Assembly: GCA_963781555.1 (NCBI GenBank)
Contig: CAWAGB010000004.1
Span: forward strand, 62,001 to 126,000
Reading direction: 5' to 3'
Source of the DNA: JAICQM01 sp963781555
GTDB lineage: Bacteria > Chloroflexota > Limnocylindria > QHBO01
DNA: 64,000 nucleotides
In this document: positions 27,475-36,586 of the stretch, piece by piece
How the letters are laid out: every line of letters starts with the position of its first letter
Numbering within the stretch: position 1 is the stretch's first letter
The notes under the pieces: generated by a model
Told to the model about the DNA's origin: nothing
The model's database searches: none
What the model saw: the letters and a program-made list of their open reading frames with translations, nothing else
Made by a program: the position numbers and the translations under genes

Positions 27475-28724
27475 ACGCCCCACGCCTGGCGCGGCGGCTG
27501 GGCACGTTCGACGCCGTCGTCATCGGCCTGTCGTCGATGATCGGGGCGGGGGTCTTCGCCGCCTTCGCGCCGGCGGCCGCGGCGGCGGGCAGCGGCCTGC
27601 TCATCGGCCTGGGCCTGGCGGCGGTGGTTGCGTACGGCAACGCCATCTCGTCCGCACAGCTCGCCGCCCGCTACCCGGTCTCCGGCGGTGCCTACATCTA
27701 CGGGCGTGAGCGCCTCGGTCCGTGGTGGGGCTTCGTCGCTGGGTGGGGCTTCGTGATCGGCAAGACTGCCTCGTGCGCCGCCATGGCGCTCACCGTGGCC
27801 GCGTATGCGCTGCCGGGCGGCGGCTGGGTGCAGCGCGGCGTCGCCATCCTGGTGGTCGTGGCGGTGACAGCCGTGAACCTGCGCGGGATCACGCGCACCG
27901 CTCGTACGGCGCGCTGGCTGGTGGGGGCCTCCCTCACGGCGCTCGCGCTCGTGGTCGCCGCGATCCTCGCGTCCGGCCGCGCCGACGTCGGCAACCTCGC
28001 CGTCGGCGAGCTTCCCGGCGGTCCATATGGGGTGCTTCAGGCGGCGGGGCTCCTGTTCTTTGCGTTCGCCGGCTACGCGCGGATCGCCACCCTCGGCGAG
28101 GAAGTGAGCGACCCGACCCGGACGATCCCGCGCGCCATCCCGCTGGCCCTGGGCATGACAGTCGTCGTCTACTTCGCGGTCGGCGTGGCCGCGCTGGGTG
28201 GCCTCGGCGCCGCGCAGCTCGCCGCGTCGGATGCGCCCCTCGCCTCCGCGGTAGCAGCGGTCGGGGCGGCGTGGGCTCAACCGGTGGTACGAGCCGGCGC
28301 CGTGCTGGCGAGCCTTGGATCGTTGCTCGCCCTGGTCGCCGGGGTCGGACGAACCGTCCTGGCCATGGCGCGCGAGGGCGACCTGCCACGTGTCCTCGCC
28401 ACGGTAGAGCGGCGGCGCAGCGTGCCGCACCACGCGGAGCTGGCCGTAGCCGCCGCGGTGATCGTCCTGGTTGCGCTCGCCGACCTGCGCGGCGCCATCG
28501 GGTTCAGCTCGTTCGGCGTGCTCACCTACTACGCCATCGCCAACGCCGCGGCGCTTACCCTCGCGCCGGAGGAGCGCCGCTGGCCACGTGCCATCAGCGT
28601 CATCGGCCTGGCCGGCTGCGCCATCCTGGTGCCAACGCTCCCGATCGAGGCGGTAGTGGCGGGCTGCGCCATGTTCGGGGTCGGTCTGCTCCTGAGGGCC
28701 GCCCGGACGGTGTCCGCAGCGTGA
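27471..28724 (+). CDS. APC family amino acid permease
   Basis: A 417-residue transporter with 12 or so hydrophobic helices and the APC-family first-helix motif VIGLSSMIGAGVFAAFAPAA. Other family marks are SGGAYIYGRERLGPWWGF and the helix-6 region FFAFAGYARIATLGEEV. The GTG start at 27471 overlaps the upstream stop as GTGA. It probably imports an amino acid or related cation; the substrate cannot be read from sequence. Whether its link to the MerR-ArsC promoter has meaning is unclear. Confidence 0.9.
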   Translation: MNAPRLARRLGTFDAVVIGLSSMIGAGVFAAFAPAAAAAGSGLLIGLGLAAVVAYGNAISSAQLAARYPVSGGAYIYGRERLGPWWGFVAGWGFVIGKTASCAAMALTVAAYALPGGGWVQRGVAILVVVAVTAVNLRGITRTARTARWLVGASLTALALVVAAILASGRADVGNLAVGELPGGPYGVLQAAGLLFFAFAGYARIATLGEEVSDPTRTIPRAIPLALGMTVVVYFAVGVAALGGLGAAQLAASDAPLASAVAAVGAAWAQPVVRAGAVLASLGSLLALVAGVGRTVLAMAREGDLPRVLATVERRRSVPHHAELAVAAAVIVLVALADLRGAIGFSSFGVLTYYAIANAAALTLAPEERRWPRAISVIGLAGCAILVPTLPIEAVVAGCAMFGVGLLLRAARTVSAA

Positions 28725-28793
28725 CGGAATCGATGGCGCATCGGATCTGCCTCGCGGCAGACGCCAGACTGATCCCCTGCCCGCCGCTCCCCG

Positions 28794-28799
28794 TACCAT
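28794..28799 (+). promoter_or_regulatory. -10 box of the CruF-like gene
   Basis: TACCAT ends 7 nt before the ATG at 28807. The purine run GGGGAG abuts the ATG directly, too close to act as a ribosome-binding site. Confidence 0.45.
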
Positions 28800-28806
28800 C
28801 GGGGAG

Positions 28807-29730
28807 ATGCATCCTCTCTACGTCGGCCTCGAGGTGGGCGTGGCCGTCTTCTTCGTCGCATTCGCGCTCGTCGCGCTGCGCCGCGGCCGCCTACCGTTTC
28901 TCGAGCTGCTCAGCGCCGCCGCATTCGGGCTGTTGCTGGAGGAGGGCGACCAGCTCATCTTCCAGACGTACCACTACAGCCCCGACTTCGTCCTGAGCCT
29001 GGACCGCGCGCCGCTGGCCATCGGTCTCACCTGGGCGCTCATCATCGCCGGCGCCATGCGCATCACCGATGCGCTGGGCGTGCGGCGCCGCTACGCGCCG
29101 TTCGTCGACAGCATCCTCGCCATCAGCCTGGATCTCGCCTTCGACGCTGTCGCCATCCGGATGGGGCTGTGGACGTGGCGCGACGTCGGCCCGGCCGAGG
29201 GCTGGTTCGGGGTGCCGGCCGGTAACTTCTACGCGTGGCTGTTCGTGACCCTCGCCTTCGCCCTGCTGAGCCGGTGGGTCCGCGACGCGGCAGGCGGGCG
29301 GCCCGCGCTCGAGTGGCTGCAGCTGGTGGTACCCGTGCCCGCCTTCGCCATCCTCCTGCTCGGCCTGGTGCCGTTCACCGTGATCAAGCCGATCTTCGAC
29401 AGCCAGCGCGGCGGCGGCCTGTGGCTCTTCGCCCTCACGTTGGTGATCTTCACGGCCATCGCGGCGTACGGCGTCTGGGGGCCGGACCGCCATGAAGGCA
29501 ACGGGGCGCGGATCGCGATGCTCGACCTGCGCGCCACGTTCCTGACCCGGCTTGCGATCCATGGCGTCTTCCTGGTCGCACTCCTCGCACTGGGACTGGC
29601 CACCGGTGAACCGATGCTGCTGGTCGTGGCGGTCGCGATGCTCGTCGCCGAGTGGCCGCTCGCGCGGTTGGCGCGGACACGCAGCGGCGCCGGGCCGGCA
29701 GGCGGCGCACACGACACAGCCGCATCCTGA
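28807..29730 (+). CDS. CruF/DUF422-like membrane protein
   Basis: A 307-residue protein with about eight membrane helices. The central stretch LDLAFDAVAIRMGLWTW followed by GWFGVPAGNFYAWLFV matches the pattern of the CruF (carotenoid 1',2'-hydratase) or DUF422 family. The N-terminal EEGDQLIFQTYHYSPDF also contains polar residues expected in those proteins. No other carotenoid gene is near, so the substrate remains open. The tail is Arg/Ala-rich and may be disordered. Confidence 0.7.
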   Translation: MHPLYVGLEVGVAVFFVAFALVALRRGRLPFLELLSAAAFGLLLEEGDQLIFQTYHYSPDFVLSLDRAPLAIGLTWALIIAGAMRITDALGVRRRYAPFVDSILAISLDLAFDAVAIRMGLWTWRDVGPAEGWFGVPAGNFYAWLFVTLAFALLSRWVRDAAGGRPALEWLQLVVPVPAFAILLLGLVPFTVIKPIFDSQRGGGLWLFALTLVIFTAIAAYGVWGPDRHEGNGARIAMLDLRATFLTRLAIHGVFLVALLALGLATGEPMLLVVAVAMLVAEWPLARLARTRSGAGPAGGAHDTAAS

Positions 29731-29813
29731 TTGCGTCGGTCGCTCGAACGGCAGACCGAAATGACGGTCCGGGTCCCCTGGCGCTGCCTCCGGCGAAAGA
29801 CGCGGCCGGGCAG

Positions 29814-29819
29814 TATCGT
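29814..29819 (+). promoter_or_regulatory. -10 box of the M20 peptidase gene
   Basis: TATCGT lies 9 nt before the ATG at 29829; no Shine-Dalgarno is present in the short interval. Confidence 0.45.
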
Positions 29820-29828
29820 TCCGGGCAC

Positions 29829-31223
29829 ATGACCCTCGCCGTCTCCCCGGCCGATATCGACGCCTGCATCGAGCGGCTGCGCGACCTCATCCGCATTCCA
29901 AGCGTCAACCCGCCTGACGGCGGCCCCGACGTGGCCGCCGGGCGCGACCCGCGGGGCGGCGAGACGGCGGTCGCCACCTACTGCGCCGACCTGCTGCGCG
30001 ACGCGGGCATGCAGGCGGAAGTCCTGGAGGTTGCGACGGGCAGAGGGAGCTGCTTCGCGCGCCTTCCCGCAACGGTCAGAGACGCGGAGCCGCCATTGGT
30101 CCTCCTCTCGCACGTCGACGTCGTCCCGGTCGACGCGGACGCCTGGACGCGCGACCCCTTCGGCGGGGACCTGGTCGACGGCGTCATCTGGGGCCGGGGC
30201 GCGGTCGACATGAAGGACATGCTGGCCATGGAGCTGGGCGTGATGCTGGCGCTCCATCGGTCGGGTGCGGAGCGCCGGCGCGACGTGATCCTGGCTGCGG
30301 TTGCCGACGAGGAGGCCGGTGGCGAGTTCGGCGCGCTGCATTGGGTGCGCAACCGCCCGGACCTGTTCGCGGCCACCGACGGACGCCCCGCCGCCGCCGC
30401 ACTCAACGAGGTCGGCGGTTACCCGATCCACCTCGACGGGCGTCGCTACTACGCCATCCAGGTCGCGGAGAAGGGGATCGTCTGGACGCGGATCGACGCG
30501 AGCGGGACGCCGGGCCACGGCAGCATGCCGCATGCCGACAACCCGACGGTCAAGCTGGCCCGTGCCGTCGCTCGACTCGCCGACACGCCCAAGCCATTGC
30601 GCCTGACGCCCATCGTGCGCGGCTTCCTCACCGGCATGGGCCTCGACGAGGTCGTGGCCGCGGCGGAGCGCAACAACGAGGACGCCGTCGCCGAGGGACT
30701 CGGGAGCGCCGTCGCGGATCCGGTCATGCGCCGTTCGCTCGACGCGATGCTGCGCGACACGATCACCCCAACGGTGCTCCGCGCCGGCAAGAAGATGAAT
30801 GTCATCCCGGGGTCCAGCGAGGCCGAGATCGACGTGCGGACGCTGCCCGGGACCGACCAGTCCGCGTTCCTCGCCCATCTCCAGGAGGTCGCCGGCGACG
30901 AGGTCCGGGTCAGCGCGGTCATGACCATGCCACCGGTCGAGGCGACGGCCGACGGCGAGCTGATGTCGTACATGGTCGGCGCGCTGCAGCGGGCTGACCC
31001 CGACGGCGTGCCACTGCCCATGATGATCACGCCCGGTACCGACGCCAAGGCACTCGCCCTGCTCGGCACACCGACGTACGGCTTCGCGCCGCTGCGTCTC
31101 GACGCGGAGACGCCGTTCCTGTCGCTCTTTCACGGCCACGACGAGCGTGTGCCCGCCGACGCGCTGGCATTCGGCCTCCCCGTGCTCGCCGAGGTGGTCG
31201 GTCGCTTCGTGATCCCCGACTGA
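29829..31223 (+). CDS. M20 family metallopeptidase
   Basis: A 464-residue di-zinc peptidase or deacylase. Ligands are visible as H in LLSHVDVVP, D in GRGAVDMKD, the EE pair in AVADEEAGGEFG, and the last His in FHGHDERVP. The family includes carboxypeptidases, succinyl-diaminopimelate desuccinylase and aminoacylases; the IPSVNPPDGGPDV start and the DMKDM motif fit a general peptidase or ArgE-like enzyme. There is no signal peptide. Confidence 0.9.
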   Translation: MTLAVSPADIDACIERLRDLIRIPSVNPPDGGPDVAAGRDPRGGETAVATYCADLLRDAGMQAEVLEVATGRGSCFARLPATVRDAEPPLVLLSHVDVVPVDADAWTRDPFGGDLVDGVIWGRGAVDMKDMLAMELGVMLALHRSGAERRRDVILAAVADEEAGGEFGALHWVRNRPDLFAATDGRPAAAALNEVGGYPIHLDGRRYYAIQVAEKGIVWTRIDASGTPGHGSMPHADNPTVKLARAVARLADTPKPLRLTPIVRGFLTGMGLDEVVAAAERNNEDAVAEGLGSAVADPVMRRSLDAMLRDTITPTVLRAGKKMNVIPGSSEAEIDVRTLPGTDQSAFLAHLQEVAGDEVRVSAVMTMPPVEATADGELMSYMVGALQRADPDGVPLPMMITPGTDAKALALLGTPTYGFAPLRLDAETPFLSLFHGHDERVPADALAFGLPVLAEVVGRFVIPD

Positions 31224-31263
31224 TCGGACCTGGTCCGGGCGCGACGTGCTCGCACTCGCCCGA

Positions 31264-31269
31264 TATACT
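31264..31269 (+). promoter_or_regulatory. candidate -10 box of fabD
   Basis: TATACT lies 27 nt before the fabD ATG at 31297, so this transcript would have a short leader, unlike most operon heads here. A -35 is not evident. Confidence 0.4.
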
Positions 31270-31296
31270 CCGCGAGGGCACCCACACGCACGATTG

Positions 31297-32307
31297 ATGA
31301 CCGATTTGACCGATCCCATCGCGGCCGCCGACGCGCCACCGCGCTCCCACGCATTCGTCTTCCCCGGGCAGGGCTCGCAGTACGTCGGCATGGGCGCCGA
31401 GCTGGTGGCGAGCTCGCCGGCTGCGGCTGCCATCCTCGAGCGCGCCGACGCCGCCCTGGGCTTCCCGATCTCGCGGCTGATCCTCGAGGGCCCGGCCGAT
31501 GAGCTCAACGAGACGATCAACGCCCAGCCCGCCATCCTGGCCACCAGCATCGCGTACCTCGAGGCGATGCGGGATGAGGCGCAGCGCGAGGGCATCGTCC
31601 TCAATCCGAGCGCCGTGGCCGGCCACTCCGCGGGCCAGTACGCGGCCGCGGTCGCCGCGGGCGCCATCGACTTCGAGACTGCCATCAATCTCGTTCGCGA
31701 GCGCGGCCGGATCATGCAGGAGCGCGGCATCGAGGGCGGCATGGGCGCCGTCATCGGCCTGTCTGACGCACAGGTCCGCGAGGTCGTCGACGCGGCACGC
31801 GAGCACGGCGAGATCAGCGTCGCCAACGCCAACGCCCCGGGCCAGATCGTGCTCTCCGGCGTCATCCCCGCCCTCGCCTTCGCGCTGGAGCTGTCGAAGA
31901 CCGTCGGCGCGCGCAAGGCAGTGCGCCTGACGGTGAGCGTCGCCTCGCACTCGCCGCTCATGCGCCGTGCCCGCGACGAGTTTGGCCGCATCCTGACCAA
32001 GATCCCCTTCCGCGACCCGCAGGTGCCGATGCTCGGCAACGTGCACGCCACCGTCATCCAGACTGCGGAAGGCCTGCGCACCGAGCTGACCGAGCATCTC
32101 GTGCATGGCGTGCAATGGACCGCCACCGTGCGGCGCATGGTCGGCGACGGGGTGACCGACTTCGTCGAGATCGGCCCCGGCCGCGTGCTCAGCGGCCTGA
32201 TCCGTCGCATCAGCCCTGACGCGGCCACCCATGCGTTGGACTCTCCCGGCGGACTCGCCAAGCTGTGGCTGCCCGGCCGCCCGGACGGCGAGGCCACGCC
32301 CTCGTGA
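31297..32307 (+). CDS. fabD: malonyl-CoA:ACP transacylase
   Basis: FabD loads malonyl groups onto acyl carrier protein. The 336-residue protein has FVFPGQGSQYVGMG at the N-terminus, the active-site Ser in AGHSAGQYAAAV, and the C-terminal FVEIGPGRVLSGLI with the conserved region near the catalytic His (VASHSPLM). It is first in fabD-fabF-fabF; the next start overlaps its stop as GTGA. Neither acpP, fabG nor fabH is present next to it. Confidence 0.94.
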   Translation: MTDLTDPIAAADAPPRSHAFVFPGQGSQYVGMGAELVASSPAAAAILERADAALGFPISRLILEGPADELNETINAQPAILATSIAYLEAMRDEAQREGIVLNPSAVAGHSAGQYAAAVAAGAIDFETAINLVRERGRIMQERGIEGGMGAVIGLSDAQVREVVDAAREHGEISVANANAPGQIVLSGVIPALAFALELSKTVGARKAVRLTVSVASHSPLMRRARDEFGRILTKIPFRDPQVPMLGNVHATVIQTAEGLRTELTEHLVHGVQWTATVRRMVGDGVTDFVEIGPGRVLSGLIRRISPDAATHALDSPGGLAKLWLPGRPDGEATPS

Positions 32308-33584
32308 CCGATCGCCGCGCGGTCATCACCGGGCTGGGGATCGTGTCGCCGGTGGGCATCGGCGCGGACGCCGCCTGGGACTCGCTGGTGAGCGGGCGCA
32401 GCGGCATCGCCGACGTCACCCTCTTCGACACCACTGATTTCGACATCCACGTCGCGGGCGAGGTCAAGGACTTCGACGCGCGGCAGTACATGGACGGCCC
32501 CGACGTCCGGCGCCACGACCGCAACACCCATTTCGCGGTGGCTGCCGCCGGAGAGGCGCTGCGCGACGCGGGGCTGCTGGGCGACGACGGCCACATCGTC
32601 AGCGAGGTGGATGCCGACCGCTTCGGCATGGTGGTCGGCACCGGCATCGGCGGGATCGGGATGATCAGCGACGGGGTCAAGACGCTTCTCGAGCGCGGAC
32701 CGGGCCGCGTGTCTCCGTTCCTGCTGCCGCACATGATCCCGGACGCCGCCTCCGGCATGGTCGCCATCCAGTACGGAATCCGCGGGCCGAACATGGCCGT
32801 CGTCTCGGCCTGCGCGACCGGCGGCCATGCCATCGGGGAGGCGATGGAGGCGATCGTGCGCGGCCAGGCGGACCTCATGCTCGGGGCCGGGACGGAGGCG
32901 GTCATCGTGCCGCTCGCCTTCGCCGGGTTCCAGCAGATGCGGGCGCTCGCCTCCCCCATCGACCCCGATACCGGCGCGTACGACCCGACGGTCGCCTCGC
33001 GGCCCTTCGACGCGACCCGCAACGGCTTCGTGGTGGCAGAGGGATCGGCGGTCCTGGTGCTCGAGGAGCTGGGTCACGCACGCGCTCGGGGTGCCACTCC
33101 GATCGCCGAGGTGATCGGCTACGGATCTGCCGCCGATGCCTTCCACATGGCGGCCCCGGCCGATCGTGGCGAGGGCAACCAGCGCGCCATGCGCGCCGCA
33201 CTGACGCGCGCCGGCATCGGCCCGGAGGCGGTCGACTACATCAACCCGCACGGCACGGGCACGCCCATCGGCGACAAGTGGGAGACGGTCGCGATCCGTG
33301 AGGTCTTCGGGGAGCACGCCGACGACATCGCGGTCAGCAGCTCCAAGTCGATGACCGGTCACGCGATGGGCGCCGCGGGCGCGATCGAGGCGTTCGTGTG
33401 CGCCAAGGTGATCGCCACGGGGTGCATCCCACCGACCATCAACCTGCGCCACCCGGACCCGGAGCTGACGCTCGACTACGTGCCCAACGAGGCGCGCGCC
33501 GCGGATGTTCGGGTCGCCCTCTCCAACTCGATGGGCCTGGGCGGGCACAACTCCACCCTCGTTCTACGCCGCTTCGAGGACTGA
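32304..33584 (+). CDS. fabF: beta-ketoacyl-ACP synthase II (first copy)
   Basis: A 426-residue ketosynthase with an intact triad: Cys in VSACATGGHAIG, His in NPHGTGTPIGD, His in SMTGHAMGAAG. FabF condenses acyl-ACP with malonyl-ACP in chain elongation. It begins with GTG overlapping the fabD stop. It is clearly related to the next gene (shared VKDFD, RVSPF, TVIPPTIN-like segments) but not close to identical, so the duplication is old. Confidence 0.93.
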   Translation: MTDRRAVITGLGIVSPVGIGADAAWDSLVSGRSGIADVTLFDTTDFDIHVAGEVKDFDARQYMDGPDVRRHDRNTHFAVAAAGEALRDAGLLGDDGHIVSEVDADRFGMVVGTGIGGIGMISDGVKTLLERGPGRVSPFLLPHMIPDAASGMVAIQYGIRGPNMAVVSACATGGHAIGEAMEAIVRGQADLMLGAGTEAVIVPLAFAGFQQMRALASPIDPDTGAYDPTVASRPFDATRNGFVVAEGSAVLVLEELGHARARGATPIAEVIGYGSAADAFHMAAPADRGEGNQRAMRAALTRAGIGPEAVDYINPHGTGTPIGDKWETVAIREVFGEHADDIAVSSSKSMTGHAMGAAGAIEAFVCAKVIATGCIPPTINLRHPDPELTLDYVPNEARAADVRVALSNSMGLGGHNSTLVLRRFED

Positions 33585-33592
33585 CAAGCTTC

Positions 33593-34858
33593 ATGACCCG
33601 CACTCCGCCCCCGCGCGACCCTGCCCGGCGCGCCGTCATTACCGGCATGGGCGCCGTCACGCCCATCGGCAACGACGTTGACACGTTCTGGGCCAACCTC
33701 GTCGCGGGCGTGAGCGGTGCGGGACGCATCACCCAGTACGATCCGTCGGCGGAGGAAGTGCAGATCGCGGCCGAGGTGAAGGACTTCGACCCGCGCGCCT
33801 GGATCGACTTCAAGCAGGCGCGCCGCATGAGCCGCTTCAGCCAGCTCGCCGTCGCGGCGGCGCGACAGGCGATCGACGCGTCGGGACTCGAGATCGGCGA
33901 CCACAACCGCGACGACATCGCCGTGGTGGTCAACACCGGCGGCGGCGGGATCGGCGACGTGGCGCTCGGAGAGCAGACGTTCCTCGAACAGGGCGGCAAG
34001 CGTGTCAGCCCGTTCATGGTGCCGATGCTCTCCCCCTCCATGGCCGCCTGCCAGATCAGCATCCAGAACGGAACCCGCGGTCCGGTTGTCACCAGCGTCG
34101 CCGCCTGCGCCTCCGGGGTGCAGGCCTTCGTCGATGCGCAGCGCATGATCGAGCACGGTGACGTGGACGTGGTCATCGCCGGTGGCACCGAGTCGGCCAT
34201 CCTGCCGGTCGCGTTCGCCGCGCTGGCCAACATGGGCGCGCTGTCGAAGCGCAACGACGATCCCCGGCGCGCCTCGCGGCCCTTCGAGGCGAACCGCGAC
34301 GGGTTCGTCTTCGGCGAGGCGGCGGGAATCCTGGTCCTCGAGGCGCTCGAGCATGCCGAGGCGCGTGGCGCCACCATCCTGGCCGAGGTCGGCGGCGGCG
34401 CGCTCACCGGCGACGCGTTCCACATCTCCGCCCCCGACCCGTCCGGCTACGGCGCCACGCTGGCCATGCAGCGCGCCCTGCGCGATGCGCACCTCGAGCC
34501 AGAGCAGGTCGACTACGTGGTTGCCCACGGCACGTCGACCCCACTCAACGACGCGACGGAGACGAAGGCCATCCGCGCGGCCTTCGGCGACCACGCCGAC
34601 CACGTTGCGGTGAGCAGCAACAAGTCGATGGTCGGCCACACCCTGGGTGCCGCCGGCGCGATGTCCGCCCTGGCAGCCGTGCTGAGCATCCGCGACGGGG
34701 TGATCCCGCCCACCATCAACTACGAGACGCCCGACCCGGCCTGCGACCTCGACTACGTTCCCAACGAGGCGCGCCACTCCCCGGTCAACGTGGCGATCAT
34801 CAACGGCTTCGGCTTCGGCGGCCAGAACGCGGTCGCCGTCTTCCGCCGCCCGGAGTAG
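33593..34858 (+). CDS. beta-ketoacyl-ACP synthase II (second copy)
   Basis: A 421-residue ketosynthase with Cys in VAACASGVQAF, His in VAHGTSTPLND and His in SMVGHTLGAAG, so it should be active. It lies 8 nt after the first copy. The two may divide work by chain length, or one may serve a specialised lipid; a chain-length-factor role is unlikely because both retain the Cys. The C-terminal GFGFGGQNAVAVF is typical. Confidence 0.93.
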   Translation: MTRTPPPRDPARRAVITGMGAVTPIGNDVDTFWANLVAGVSGAGRITQYDPSAEEVQIAAEVKDFDPRAWIDFKQARRMSRFSQLAVAAARQAIDASGLEIGDHNRDDIAVVVNTGGGGIGDVALGEQTFLEQGGKRVSPFMVPMLSPSMAACQISIQNGTRGPVVTSVAACASGVQAFVDAQRMIEHGDVDVVIAGGTESAILPVAFAALANMGALSKRNDDPRRASRPFEANRDGFVFGEAAGILVLEALEHAEARGATILAEVGGGALTGDAFHISAPDPSGYGATLAMQRALRDAHLEPEQVDYVVAHGTSTPLNDATETKAIRAAFGDHADHVAVSSNKSMVGHTLGAAGAMSALAAVLSIRDGVIPPTINYETPDPACDLDYVPNEARHSPVNVAIINGFGFGGQNAVAVFRRPE

Positions 34859-34869
34859 CCAGCAGCGCC

Positions 34870-34888
34870 CCGCGAGTACGCCTCGCGG
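34870..34888 (+). terminator. hairpin after the fabD-fabF-fabF genes
   Basis: CCGCGAG and CTCGCGG form a 7-bp stem with loop TACGC, starting 12 nt after the second ketosynthase stop. It ends two bases before the first possible ATG of the next gene, which favours one of that gene's later starts. Confidence 0.45.
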
Positions 34889-34889
34889 C

Positions 34890-35411
34890 ATGACCATCGG
34901 TCCGGTGCCCGCCTCGGGCACGAGGCTCACGATGAGACCGATGACCGAGGTCAATGGACTCCGCCTCGCCTACCGCGGCTTCGTGACCGGCCTGGCCGCC
35001 GCGTACGTGTGGATTGCCGTGGCGATGATCGGTGCCTCGATCTTCTCCGGCGACGCGCTGGCACCGCTCCGCCCCCTGGCGCAGATGATCGTTGCCGACA
35101 GCGTTCCGCCTTCGCTCGCCTTCGTCGTCGGCTTTGCCTTCGTGCAGGGCGCCGGTGCCACCGTCGGGATGTGCTTCGCCTACTTCTTCGGTCGCTTCTT
35201 CACCGTCCGAAGCACCATGAACGCCGCCGCGCCGGCGTTCGCCATCCTCGCATGGGCGCTGCTCGCCACCGGGGTCAACTCGTTGACCGGCTCCAATAAC
35301 CTGGGCATGCAGGTGGCCCCGCTCATCGCCACCGTCGCGTACGGCGTGGTCCTGGGCACTGGTGTGCCGGTGCGTCGCGACGTCACGCGCGCCAGCCGCC
35401 TGGTCGGTTAG
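34890..35411 (+). CDS. four-helix membrane protein of unknown function
   Basis: A 173-residue hydrophobic protein with about four membrane helices (for example FVTGLAAAYVWIAVAMIGAS and APAFAILAWALLATGV). The mid region FVQGAGATVGMCFAYFFGRFF contains Gly and aromatic residues. The start could be 34890, 34932 or 34941; the later ATGs place the first helix near the N-terminus and avoid the hairpin. The stop overlaps that of the convergent NUDIX gene by four bases (TTAG). Confidence 0.65.
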   Translation: MTIGPVPASGTRLTMRPMTEVNGLRLAYRGFVTGLAAAYVWIAVAMIGASIFSGDALAPLRPLAQMIVADSVPPSLAFVVGFAFVQGAGATVGMCFAYFFGRFFTVRSTMNAAAPAFAILAWALLATGVNSLTGSNNLGMQVAPLIATVAYGVVLGTGVPVRRDVTRASRLVG

Positions 35412-36004
35412 CCGGCGGGCGGGTCGCCCTCGACGTACAGCTCGGGCGTGAATCGCGGCCCCCGGCCGGGCAGGGACGCCACCCAGTCGCGCAGCGCGCT
35501 CTCGGTGGTCGAGAAGGCCAGCGCGTCCCACGGGATCTCGTCGGGATCGAAGGCGCGGACCTCGCTCGTCTCGGCGCCCGGCGCCACCTCCCCGCCGACG
35601 ACATCGGCTTCGTAGATCAGCGTCACCACCCCGGCGTGCGGCCGGCTGTACGCCCCGAGCAGCGGGCCGACCTGGACCCGCAGCTGCGTCTCCTCCTCCG
35701 TCTCGCGGCGTGCGCCCTCTGCGGTCGCCTCGCCGAGCTCCAGGAAGCCGCCGGGATAGCTCCAGCGGCCCATCCCGGGCTCGATGGCCCGTCGCGCGAG
35801 GTGGACGCGCCCGTCGCGCACCGGCAGCGTCCCGACGACCAGCCGCGGATTGCGCCACGTCACATGTCCGTCGGGGCACACCAGCCGAGGACGGTGATCC
35901 TCCTCCAGGACGCGTTCCGCCACGCGCTCGCCGCAGGCAGGGCAGAAGACCGGCTCCGGGCCGAGGGTCAGGGGAAACGCCTCGGAGGCGTCGCGTTGCG
36001 GCAT
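35408..36004 (-). CDS. NUDIX hydrolase with N-terminal zinc ribbon
   Basis: A 198-residue protein with a zinc ribbon (CPAC at about 21-24, then CPDGH) followed by a NUDIX domain. The NUDIX box reads GFLELGEATAEGARRETEEE. This ribbon-NUDIX layout is that of NADH pyrophosphatase (NudC)-like and related nucleotide hydrolases; the diagnostic NudC residues were not checked. The ATG at 36004 is supported by a TATCCT box ending 6 nt upstream. Confidence 0.88.
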   Translation of the reverse strand: MPQRDASEAFPLTLGPEPVFCPACGERVAERVLEEDHRPRLVCPDGHVTWRNPRLVVGTLPVRDGRVHLARRAIEPGMGRWSYPGGFLELGEATAEGARRETEEETQLRVQVGPLLGAYSRPHAGVVTLIYEADVVGGEVAPGAETSEVRAFDPDEIPWDALAFSTTESALRDWVASLPGRGPRFTPELYVEGDPPAG

Positions 36005-36010
36005 GCCGGC

Positions 36011-36016
36011 AGGATA
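36011..36016 (-). promoter_or_regulatory. -10 box of the NUDIX gene
   Basis: TATCCT lies 6 nt before the ATG at 36004, giving a probable leaderless transcript. Confidence 0.5.
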
Positions 36017-36114
36017 CCGCTCCCAGCCCACGTGCCTGAAATTGCCAACACCGGTATCTTCCGCCGGGAGCGGTGCGCGGATATGCTGCACCAGTCACTC
36101 CCGAGCTGAGGTTG

Positions 36115-36540
36115 ATGGTGGCGCGCGACGAGAAGATCGAGCTCCTCAAGACGGTCCCCCTGTTCCGTGGTCTTGGCAGCAGCGAGATGCAGCGCATCGG
36201 CCAGCTTGTCGACGAGGTCGACCTGCCCGCGGGACGCGTGCTGATGCGGCAGGGCGAGACAGGGGCTGAACTCTTCGCCATCGTTGACGGAAGCGCCAGG
36301 GTGGAGCGCGACGGGCGTCCGCTGCCGGACTGCGGGCCGGGGTCGGTGATCGGCGAGATCGCGCTCATCGACGGCGGACCGCGCACCGCCACGGTGACCC
36401 TGACCACGCCGTCGCGGCTGCTCGTCCTGTCGCGCCGGGACTTCGCGAGCCTGATGGACGAGTTTCCCGGCGTTCGCGTCCAGATCCTGGATACCCTCGC
36501 GAGCCGGGTACGCACCCTCGAGGAGAGCAGCCCGCACTAG
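36115..36540 (+). CDS. cyclic nucleotide-binding domain protein
   Basis: A 141-residue protein consisting of one cNMP-binding beta-roll: FRGLGSSEMQRIGQLV, ETGAELFAIVDGSARV, and the phosphate-binding cassette GEIALIDGGPRTATV with the expected Glu and Arg. There is no DNA-binding or kinase domain attached, so it may work by binding a partner. Start ATG 36115 or GTG 36118 are both close to GAGG. It is divergent from the NUDIX gene; a TATGCT box lies about 28 nt upstream. Confidence 0.85.
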   Translation: MVARDEKIELLKTVPLFRGLGSSEMQRIGQLVDEVDLPAGRVLMRQGETGAELFAIVDGSARVERDGRPLPDCGPGSVIGEIALIDGGPRTATVTLTTPSRLLVLSRRDFASLMDEFPGVRVQILDTLASRVRTLEESSPH

Positions 36541-36571
36541 GGCTCGGTCCGGCGGGAACCGGGCCAATCGG

Positions 36572-36577
36572 TACAAT
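36572..36577 (+). promoter_or_regulatory. -10 box of cysS
   Basis: TACAAT lies 9 nt before the cysS ATG at 36587, leaving no room for a ribosome-binding site. Confidence 0.5.
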
Positions 36578-36586
36578 TGCGGACCC

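Noticed and set aside
31225..31237. CGGACC-T-GGTCCG inverted repeat after the M20 stop as terminator
   Set aside because: The stem is short with a one-base loop and no T-tract, so it is too weak to annotate.
29229..33548. Very long minus-strand frame (about 1440 codons) opposite the M20, fabD and fabF genes
   Set aside because: It is antisense to clear enzymes with intact catalytic motifs; its protein is low-complexity Arg/Ala/His sequence, a typical shadow in GC-rich DNA.
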